Positions 23,562 through 33,128 of a DNA stretch of 64,000 nucleotides are shown in pieces (position 1 is the stretch's first letter; each line of letters begins with the position of its first letter). The notes beneath the pieces were generated by a model. It saw nothing but the letters and a program-made list of their open reading frames with translations, did not search any database and was not told where the DNA came from. This DNA is from Chenopodium formosanum (Eukaryota > Streptophyta > Magnoliopsida > Caryophyllales > Amaranthaceae), in NCBI GenBank assembly GCA_024500155.1, contig CM044877.1:26293501-26357500 (forward strand), given 5' to 3'. The position numbers were made by a program, and so were the translations under genes.

Positions 23562-24285
23562 TGAGCAATTTATTAATTTAATTACTCTTATTTTATTTTT
23601 ATATTGCTACTATAATGATTTGATTAATTTATTATTCGATTTGACTAATGATATTATTATTGAATTGCTTCCAATATTAATGTTTGTTCTATTATATATT
23701 TAAGATCACCATATTGCATGTTTAAAGGTAATGTGTAATTGAAAATCACGCCTAATAAGATAATTTGGAAAACCGGTTTAGGATCCTTTTTAATCTTGTT
23801 ATTAATTCAAGTGATCACGATATTTTAGAATTATATGTTGCATTAATATTCAACCAATTTAGCTTAATAATATTTTGGAGCAAATTGAATCTCTTTTTGC
23901 ATGCCTTTGAGATCGCAGGAATCACTTTTCATTATAAGAATCGAGTAGAGGCTGATACGGGTGAATGTGATTCTATGACTCACTTCGTACCATCATCCCC
24001 GATCCTCCTTTCGTGGTTTCGAACCATATGGAGTTAGTTTTCTCATGGATAATGAATGGGGTGTAACCTTCACGGTTCAATCGTTGTTGCTTATCATTGT
24101 CACTTAATCGTGGTTGCCTTTTATGATCCGTGAACGGTTTAAAAGTTCCTTAAATAACTTGTTGGCGGCTCCCTACTTTCCTTGTCCCTAATCCTATATG
24201 TCAATTCCCACTTCCTAAGAGTGCCAAGCATATTCACAACATGCTTTTATGTAGGCGCACCTCGAACGACTCCTACACCCCTACA
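23562..24285 (+). repeat. Fragment of an X/E-type LTR
   Basis: The right flank of Retand A is the 3' half of an LTR related to 43798-45738, in the opposite orientation. Shared parts include GGGGTGTAACCTTCACGGTT and GTGAACGGTTTAAAAGTTCC, then CTTGTTGGCG. It ends CCCTACA at 24285. Retand A was therefore inserted within this older LTR. Confidence 0.6.
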
Positions 24286-24389
24286 CTCTTCTTTTTTACC
24301 CAAACATTGTTATTCAATTTAGGGATTGGGGCCTTTGCAACCTGTTTTCCTTTTCCTTTGACAATTGGAGCCTTCTTGCGAGTATTTGG

Positions 24390-25738
24390 TTAAGGTTCTT
24401 TAATTTTCACCCCATATTGCACATGTTTAGGAGGAGCCTTTCTCTTTGGATCCTTCGAATGAGCCTTAGGAGATGAGAAGTCCAATTTTCTTCTCACTCC
24501 TTTTTTTTGACCACTAGGAGGAGTAGTGGTGGCCGAATGCATCAAAGTCTTAGGTGGATTGCGAGCCGTGGCCGCTTGATGTTGTGATCGAGCCTTGTTC
24601 AATTCGCCCTTATCCGCCGCATTCATCTAAGCCTTGTTCAATTCGCCCTTATCCGCCGCATTCATCTAAGCCTTGTAAAAGGAAGATAATACAATACTCA
24701 CAGTAGGATTTTGTACTACCCATCTAGGAAGACTTGACCAATATTCCATCCAACGAGCAATTCGTTCAGGTTTAAAGATTACGTCTTTGAGGGCATCACA
24801 ATCTTGCGGGGGAATAATTTATTTTATCCCTAATGTCTCATCACCCTACAGGGAAAGATAAAGTTAGTACTAGATAGGCCTAGAAGCCTAATATAAGGGC
24901 AATTAAAACTATTTCCAACCATACTACTTATGTTCCACCAAGGAATCACAAAGCTTATGTTGGGAACCCTATGATAGAAAAACGACGTCCATTCTTCTTC
25001 ATTCTTGTGCTTGTAAAGAATTCGACAACCAGGAAATGTCCTTACCCCATTAGCCTCAAGGTTTTGTGGCTTATCAACAATTCGCAAACGCTCCATGAGC
25101 TAAATCTGAAAAAAAAAAAAAGAAAAATTAATTGCGATTTTACACAAGCAGGTGGCGCGCGCATCAAAATCAGTTGCGTGCGCCATCCGCACGCATCTTA
25201 GAAGATTGCGGTGGCAAGCCAGCTCAACTTCAGAGCTTGCGATGCTATACGACGATGGAACCGCTTTCATTAGGGTCTCCTTTAAGGCGATTCAAGCATA
25301 AAATGGTTTCTGCCAAAGCCAAAGGAGCGGGTGAATGACATCCCTCTGTTTGCTCTACTATGGATACCATGGAATAATCTCCATACTCTTTACCTGTCCT
25401 AAGTAAACAAGTAACAACAAGACAATAACATAAAGCACAAATTTTAAAGCGTTGTTTAGTCATGTTGTCATGAGGGGCGACGAAGTGTTTAATAAATTGG
25501 ATCAAATTCACGCATTCTTCAGTTCCATTGTTAGTCATATCATTGTCAGACAAACCAAAAAATCTTTGGAATATAGGTTTGGGATCCAACAAGGTAGGCG
25601 CATAGGTCATAGGGAGAGTATATGCAGGGAAGCCTAGTAAGACCTCAAACTCACCAGGTAGTGGGACAATTTCATCCCCTTTAAACAAAAAAAGATGGTG
25701 GTTAGAGTCCCAATGATTGACGGCGGCATGAAGAAAAA
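24390..25738 (-). pseudogene. PMD-type gene, 3' part (split by Retand B)
   Basis: This is the downstream part of a plant mobile domain gene whose first 38 codons lie at 36696-36808. The frame reads FLHAAVNHWDSNHHLFLFKG and EIVPLPGEFEVLLGF, the typical start of the PMD fold, and continues to about 25248. An intron with GTATAG...TTTCAG spans about 25107-25247 and contains E-type palindromic words (25149-25193). Further exon pieces follow at about 25106-24850 and 24821-24710, and a Lys/Pro-rich tail ends at TAA 24390. TAA breaks the frame near 24800. PMD proteins are found in transposons and in a few host genes (MAIN/MAIL family). The role of this one is unknown. Confidence 0.65.
24592..24669. 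repeat. 39-bp tandem duplication in the PMD gene
   Basis: The units 24592-24630 and 24631-24669 are identical. The unit has a TAG in the minus-strand frame of the gene tail and lies near the last exon boundary. Confidence 0.95.
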
Positions 25739-26213
25739 TTACCCCGCCACGTGGTCCAATCAGAGGATGACACGTGTCAGCCTCAGGATGACCCAAAGTG
25801 GACCAATCCTTGCGTGACACGTGTCACTCCAGAAATAAAGGGAAAATGGCGGCCTTCAGGCCCAAATCCCGAGGAAACCGCAAAACGGCGCAGCCCACCA
25901 CTGATTGGGGTTCCGTAACCTAATTAGGGGCACAATTCCCAAAGACCCTATAAATAGGGAGATGTCCCTCATTATGAGGACACGTTTTGACTATTTATTA
26001 CACCCTTATTCTCTTACATCAGAGAAAGACCTGAGCATGGAATTCGAGCAGATACCCATCTAAATTTTCATTCTTTATTCCGTTTCAAGTTACTAACTTG
26101 ATCGTCGGAGGCGGAGCTCCAACCACCCGGAGTCTCCGTTTTTTTGCAGGTACAGCTCAGCCGGATCAGACTTCGTGACGTAACTCTCCCGAGGGACAAA
26201 AACACCCAAAACA
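25739..26213 (+). repeat. Retand B 5' LTR, 5'-truncated
   Basis: It matches 36194-36695 from ACCCCGCC (25741) to CCCAAAACA but lacks TGTGAGGGG...AATTTT. The junction with the PMD gene shares the bases AATT/ATT, which fits a small deletion by microhomology. A TATAAATA box lies near 25950. Confidence 0.88.
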
Positions 26214-26231
26214 TTTGGAGCCGTCTGTGGG
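26214..26231 (+). other. Retand B primer binding site region
   Basis: TTTGGAGCCGTCTGTGGG directly follows the LTR, at the place and with the form (TTTGGCGCCGTCTGTGGG) seen in Tat elements. The primer tRNA cannot be named with certainty from the sequence; tRNA-Arg is a guess from Ogre-type relatives. Confidence 0.65.
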
Positions 26232-26246
26232 GAGAGTACCTCGAAG

Positions 26247-28659
26247 ATGGTTCAAGAGTCTGTACCACCCCCTAACCGTCTAGGCGAAGACCCAGAAGTC
26301 TTTACAGACCATGAGGAGAATGAAGATCCTCAGGTCGAAACCTTTACAGCCGAAGACGACTCTCTCAGAACTAAGCACATCCGGCCCAGAGAGACTCTAG
26401 AGCGGGGTAACTCCTAGGCGGGTCCAAGCAGACCCATTGGGCAGCAGGAAGGGGAAACCCAAACGGCAGCTGGATCAGCCCTTGTCACTCGAGACGAACT
26501 CATGAGATTCATGACAAGTTTCAAGGGTGAAATTAAAGAGCTGATCACCAAAAGCCGGGCTCGCCCAAATAAAGGTCAGTCGGCAAAGAAGACTCCTCTA
26601 GAGAGAGGGAAGTCAGTCAGAGACCGGCAGCCCACTCCTCATCCAAAGGAGAAGGCAGCCAAGACCATTGATTGGTAAAAAATTCTCCTTCCTAGGAAGA
26701 ACCCCAATAACACTCGCCGGACTCAGCAGCCGGTGAGAAGTAAAAAGTCAACTCTTGATGCCCGGGAGATCATCAACCGGAAGAGAAACCAATCGTTGTC
26801 TGAGTGCACCCTCCTTGCATGAGAGCCACACAGGCGGTAATACCGTCCGTTCTGGCCCTCACATGATTGGAGCTGTACCGTATGTGCCTACTCAGGCTTA
26901 CGGACATTATCCTCCTCACTTCATGCAGCCGGCCTTCCTTGGAGGTCAGGCGGCATATCCAAATGTCCAGCCATTAGACTGGCAGCTCTGTCTGCTGCGC
27001 CTAGGTGAACAACCTTCTGCGTTCACCTGGGAGATAACCGAGGCGGCCCAGCCGGCCAAGGTTAAGAATGTGTTTGTTGGTACCTATGATGGTACCACCA
27101 ACCCGGAAGACCACCTTATGGCTTACACCAACCTCATGTATCTGCAAGGGTTGGATGATGCCACTTGGTGTCGGTGCTTCCCGGCTACATTGAAGGGCAT
27201 TGCCCAACAATGGTTTGGCAATTTGCCAGCCAGGTCCATCGATAGCTTTAGGAAGCTCGCCTTCCTGTTTGCTTCCAACTTCTCAATGAACATCCCTGCT
27301 AAGAAAACAAGCCTTGATTTGAGCACTGTTAAGCAGGGAGAGAGAGAAGGGCTGCGCTCATATGTCAGGCGGTTCAATCTGATAAGAATTCAGATTCAAG
27401 GACTGTCTAACGAGGTAGCTTTTACAGACTTTTTCAAGGGTCTGAGAGACAGGTCGACTTTTATGTTCGACCTAGTCAGAAAAGGGGCTTTCACCTTACA
27501 GGCGACCCTAAGGGAGGCGGAAAGCTACATCCAAGCTACCGACCTCTGCTCGCCCGGAAGCCAATCGGACTCCAAGAAGTCCGATAAGCAGAAAGGAAGC
27601 CGGTCTGCTCAGCCGGCCAAAAACAAAGAAGAGAGCAAAAAAAGAAAAGAAGTCTGGGCGGTTACTGACTCTGACCAGCCGTCCCAAAAGAAAAAGAAAG
27701 AATTTAAACCGTACGTCCCCAAGTACGAGTTTAATAAAGACTGCAACTCCATCCTCATGGAGGCAAAGGACCGACTGTCCATTGAGAAGCCGAATCCTAT
27801 GAAGAGCTCTGTCCAGTCACAGAACAAAAATAAATTCTGTCAGTTCCATGAGGAGGTCGGCCATGACACCAACGACTGCTTCAATCTTCAGCGTGCGTTG
27901 GACCATCTGGCTAACAAAGGGCTATTGAAGTCCTACATTTCTAAGTCCCCAGCCGGGGCAAAAAAGAAAAACAAGGGTCAGTCCTCCAAGACTACCCCCC
28001 AGCCTGCTAGTAGTTCGGATACCGACAAGGAGCCGGTCAACACTATAGCAGGAGGGTTCTCATGTGGTGGCCCTACCATCCGGGGCACCAAGAGCCATCT
28101 TCGAAAGATGGACAAAGATGATGATGAGCAGGCGTCTGTTACCTCCTCCTTTCCTGACGTCCTGATCACTGAGAAGGATAGGGGCAGCGTCCGCCGCCCG
28201 CATGATGACCCGGTGGTCATTGAATGTAAGGTTGCCAACCAGCTGGTTGGACGGATCCTTATTGACACCGGCAGTTCATCAGACATCATCAGCCACCGGT
28301 GCCTGCAAAAGCTGAAATATAATGTCAGCAGCATGCATCCGGTCACCCACCCCTTGGTTGGTTTTGGGGGTGGGATGGTCTACCCAGCCGGAAGAATTGA
28401 CTTACCCATCCGGCAGGGAGAGAAGGGCCAAGGACGACATATTGTCGTCAGATTCTTGGTCGTTGAGGAGTTGACCGCCTACAACATTATCCTTGGCCGG
28501 CCGACCCTCAACGTAGCCAAGGCAGTAATCATCCCATCTCTCATGCTCATCAAGTATGAGAGGGATGACGGCATTGTGAGTTCCCTGAATGGGGATCAGA
28601 AGACGGCCCGAGAGTGTTATCTCTCAGCCGTCCGAGATACCGTGGCCCCAGGCGGTTAG
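26247..28659 (+). pseudogene. gag: Retand B Gag and aspartic protease
   Basis: The frame starts at ATG 26247, 33 bases after the LTR. The N-terminal part has stops (TAG near 26416, TAA near 26677) and shifts frame near 26810. A long open frame then runs to TAG at 28657-28659. It contains the retrotransposon Gag domain (WFGNLPARSIDSFRKLAFLF, LRSYVRRFNLIR), a Lys-rich region, a CCHC-like CQFHEEVGHDTNDC, and an aspartic protease with ILIDTGSSSDIIS. The open part starts at ATG 26758 only because of the shift, so 26758 is unlikely to be a real start. Confidence 0.88.
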
Positions 28660-31600
28660 GAACCCATAGACCTTGACAATGTCAAGGATGCCGACCCAGC
28701 TCCTGCCCCACCAGCAGTCGGAAAGAAAAGAAAGGCACCTCTGTTGGTGGAGGTGAAGAAAGAGAAAAAAATAGCAATCACTGGCCGGTGAACGGTCAGA
28801 TGAGCTCCGTCCCCAACCGGCTGGCGAAAGCATTGATCTCGTTCTGGTTAACAGCCGTTCAGAACGTACTGTTAAGGTTGGGACGGTTGCTCATGCTACC
28901 TTGGGTGCAAGCTTGCACCTTCTGCTGAAGGAATTCAAAGACATTTTTGCCTTTGAAGTGGAAGAGATGCCAGGCGTCAGCCCGGATCTTGCTGTCCACA
29001 AACTCGCCATGGACCCCAAAAAGAAGCCCATCCGGCAAAAGAAGTCAAAAAGCTGCTAGACGCCAGGTTCATTCGGCCTTGTAATTTTCCCGAGTAGGTG
29101 GCCAATATGATCCTTGTTAAGAAACCGAATGGGACCTAGTGCATGTGTGTTGATTACAAAGACCTCAACAAGGCGTGTCCAAAGGACAGTTACCCGCTTC
29201 CAAAGATCGACAGTCTGGTCGACTCTACAGCCGGTCACGCCTTGATGAGTTTTGTGGACGCCTACTACGGCTTCCATCAGATACCCCAGAGGAAGAAAGA
29301 TCAAGAGAAGACGGCCTTCGTCACTGATCAGGGGCTATTCTGTTACACTGTGATGCCGTTTGGCTTGAAAAATGCGCCTGCCACTTTCCAACGGATGATT
29401 AATACGGTCTTCATTAATCAGATTGGGAGGAATGTGGAGCCGTACATTGATGACATGATAGTCAAATCAAAGCAGCAGGCGGATCACCTTGCTGATCTCC
29501 GAGAAACCTTCACCACACTCAGGCGGCATAAGGTTATGTTAAATCCTAAGAAATGCGTCTTTGGTGTTGAGTCTGGGAAGTTTCTCGGATTCCTGATTGA
29601 TCAAAGGGGGATAGAGGCTAACCCCGAAAAGATACAGGCGGTAATTGACATGAAGTCACCCCGTTCTGTCAAAGAAGTTCAGTGACTTACCTGTTGTCTG
29701 GCCGCCTTTGGGAGGTTCCTCAGCCGATCAGCGCGACAAATGCCTTTATTTCTTCCAAGCAATTAGGAATAAGACCAGATTTGAAAAGGGGGATGATGCT
29801 GAGGCGGCGTTCTAGAGGTAAAAAGAGCATTTACATTCTCTACCTAGGTTGGTCAGTCCTTTGCCTAGGGAGACGTTGTACATGTACTTAGCCGTCTCAG
29901 ACCATGCCCTCTGTGTCGTTCTCCTTGCTGTACGAGACGACGTGCAGCTCCCGGTTTACTTCATTAGCCATGTTCTTAAAAATGCTGAACTCCGGTACCC
30001 CATGGTTGAAAAATTTAGCCTTGCTTTGTATATGGCATTCAAAATACTGAAGCCTTACTTTTTGGCACATCCGGTGGTGATCTACACTGACCAGCCACTC
30101 AAGCGGCCAATGTCAACCTTAGACTCATCCGGGAGAATGCTGAAATGGGCTATTGAAATGCAAAGCCTTGAAATCACTTACGAACCCCAAAAGGCAGTGA
30201 AGGGTCAGGCGTTTGTCGACTTCATTGTTGAAATGACTCGTCCGGTGGCTCCGGATAATCTTGATCAGGTTTGGAAAGTGTACGTAGACGGGAGCTCTAC
30301 AAAGAACGGCTGTGGTGTAGGCGTAATTTACGAGTCTCCTGAAGGAGACAGATTTGAGTATGCACTACGCTTCAAGTTTCAGGCCTCTAACAATGAGGCA
30401 GAATATGAAGCCCTGCTAGCCGGCATACGCATGTGTAAGGCGGCAGGGGCCATGAAAATTGACGCCTACTCTGAGTCTCAATTGGTTGTTAGCTAGTACG
30501 AGGGAAGTTATGAGGCTACCCATCCGGCTATGATCCAATATCTTAAGGCATTTAAAGAAGAGGCCGGGGCACTTGAGGAATTCCGACTGAATCAAGTGCC
30601 TAGGTCTGAAAACAACAAGGCGGATGCATTGTCAAAACTGGCGTCTTCCGCCTGCCATGATACGCCTCGGTCTGTCTTTTGAGAAGTACATGAAAAGAGA
30701 AGCATCCATGAAGATCCCATTGGAGTTCTTGACCGAAGCTCTACCTGGATGGATGGCATCCGGGCTTATATCTCAGACGACACACTTCTTGATTCGCCAC
30801 AGGAAGCAGCCGTCCTGAAAAAGCGAGCTGCAAGCTTCGAGTTGAAAAATGGAGAACTCTTCAAGGCGGGGTTTCTGAAGCCTTTGTTGAAGTGTGTTAC
30901 CCCAGAAAAGGGGAAGGAAGTTCTCGAAGACTTGCATTCGGGATTCTGTGCCTCCCACATAGGCGGCAGGTCCCTAGCCGTCAGAGCCAGACGACATTAT
31001 TTTTGGCCCACTCTTAAGGCAGACGCCAAGGAATTGGTGAAGAAATGTGACAAGTGCCAAAAGTTTGGCAAACTTATTCACCGTCCGGCTACTGATCTGA
31101 CGGCCATCCACAGCCCAATCCCGTTTGCAAAATGGGGCAAGGACATTCTAGGTCCTTACACGCCTGCTCCAGGCGGAAAGCGTTACATCTTGGTGGCAGT
31201 GGATTATTTCACCAAGTGGGTTGAGGCTGAGGCGGTTAAGAACATCAAGACCTCAGACGTAATTTCCTTCATTTGGAAGAACATTATCACCCGGTATGGA
31301 GTGCCTATGTCTATGGTGTTTGATAATGGTCCTCAGTTTGAGACACCTCAGCTAAAAACTTGTTTGGGAGATCATGGGATCTCAAGTTGTTTTGCATCTG
31401 TTGGTCGGCCCCAAGCAAACGGCCAAGTTGAAGCCTTCAAAAAACTCATCTAAGACGGAATTAAGAAGAAAATAGAAAGAGCCGGTGGCTTCTGGGCAGA
31501 AGAGTTAATCCATGTCCTATGGGCCATCCGGACAACAGAAAAAGGGGCAACCGGTGAAACCCCGTTTCTCATGGTTTACGGTGCTGAAGCTGTCTTGCCC

Positions 31601-31978
31601 ATCGAACATTACGAGCCGACTCTTAGAGTCATGCTGTATGATGAAGAGGCAAACTTGGCAGCAATGCGCCTAGCATTGAATTCACTCCCAGAACGCAGGG
31701 GCAATGCCGCCTTGCATCATGAGATTTACCGTCTGAGAATGACTAGAGCCTACAACAAAAAAGTACACAAGCGTCCTTTGAAAGTTGACGACTTAGTGTT
31801 ACGGAAAATGGAGGCAACCGATAGGGCCAATGAGCTGGGAAAGCAAACTCCAAATTGGGAAGGCCCCTACCGGATTTATGAAGAATTAAGGGATGGCACC
31901 TACCGCCTGGAAACCCCAGACGGCAGGCGTCTGCCTAGAACTTGGAATGTAGACAATCTAAAAAAGTACAACTTCTGA
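28660..31978 (+). pseudogene. pol: Retand B pol: RT, RNase H, additional RNase H, integrase
   Basis: RT is recognisable from EMPGVSPDLAVHKLAMDP through MCVDYKDLNKACPKD and VMPFGLKNAPATF to EPYIDDMIVKS (YIDD box). RT-linked RNase H follows, then the extra RNase H typical of the Tat lineage (VYVDGSS, NNEAEYEALLAGI; the usual SDSQ is SESQ). Integrase follows, with its finger (CDKCQKF), the DDE residues (GKDILGP, FDNGPQFE, QANGQVE) and a C-terminal GPYRIYEEL region. Stops occur at 28657, 29095, 29137, 29683, 30494, 30680 and 31451. Copy A keeps CAG at the site of the 30494 TAG and TGG at the 30680 TGA. The end is TGA 31976-31978. Confidence 0.92.
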
Positions 31979-32269
31979 GATTGTAAACTTTTTGTAAACT
32001 ATGAGTCAATTAATAAAGATCCAGACTTTGTTTGCAAAATTGAGTTATTGTTTGCTTATCCATCCGGGTAATAACCAGGCGCCTGGATCCCTTGTTTATT
32101 TAAGTTTGATACTTTGTTTATTCAACTGCCTGATTATCTACCTGGGTAATACCCAGACCGACCCGCTTGTTTAAAAAACTAAGTTCGATACTTAGTGTAA
32201 ATTCAATACTGACTAAAAACTAAGCATAAAAATGTTTAGTGGCTATACAACCGATCTCAAACAAGACCA
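31979..32269 (+). repeat. Retand B tandem hairpin repeat, two units
   Basis: Two degenerate units are homologous to the array at 18634-18930 (32048-32210), with CATCCGGGTAATAACCAGG and CTACCTGGGTAATACCCAG stems and 'aagttcgatactta'. The lower copy number than in Retand A shows unit expansion or contraction between copies. Confidence 0.7.
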
Positions 32270-32540
32270 GAGGCTAAAATGGCCGGATGGTTGCTCACTT
32301 TATAAAATCGCCTGTCCCAACATGGACAAAGGCGTTCGGCGACACCCCTCCGTGTGCAATCGTCGCAGAGAGCAGACTATTTGTTGGTTCTACGTACCTA
32401 TGTAGACGACAAAAATTGAACGACCAAATTGGTCAACTCATAGCCGTCTGACCAAAATAACCTATAAAGAATGAATTAAGTTTCCGGATACCGGATGCCC
32501 ATAGGCATCAGTCGGTCACCGGCTGAAGTTCTCACTTAGG
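32270..32540 (+). other. Conserved non-coding block, copy B
   Basis: This is the counterpart of 19000-19240. It shares the paired segments CGCCTGTCC...GGACAAAGGCG, the motif TCGTCGCAGAG, and CTCATAGCCGTCTGACC. It does not code for protein in either copy. Confidence 0.5.
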
Positions 32541-33128
32541 TTATCTATTCCAAAATTGCACTTCCCACCCCAATTGGGGCAAAAGAGTTGTTCAATGGCT
32601 ATGAAATCTCTACCAAGACGGACAAACGCCGTTTGTGTAGTGACTGAAACGCCTGTTAATGTACGGCTATGCACTTGGCTTGGGGCAATCACTACTGTGA
32701 TTGATTGACTTACAAACATATCATGCTCTTTGCAGCATCAGACGTTTTCAAGTCAATCAACCTACTCCACTCGAAACCAATAACACAGCCGTCCAGGGGA
32801 AAGGACAGCCAGACTATTGACTAGTTAGGCAAAAAAATCGTCGCATGCTTTTCATAAGTTAGGCAAAAAAAAAATTAAAAATTAAATGCAAAATTATTAA
32901 AACCGACAAAGTCGGTGCATTTCATAAAAGTCCACCCAACCAAACAGTTGTAGTGGATCAAATGTTAACTGGACCACGTCCGGGTAAAAGTAATTGTTAA
33001 TTTACCCGGCTCCTTAGCCGGTAAATACAAGGATACTCGGCACGCAGGCCGGAAAAGGTAAGTTTTGGCATACAGCCGCTGAATAAAAGAAAATAAAAAG
33101 AAAAGATTGGCATACTGCCGCTGAGTGG

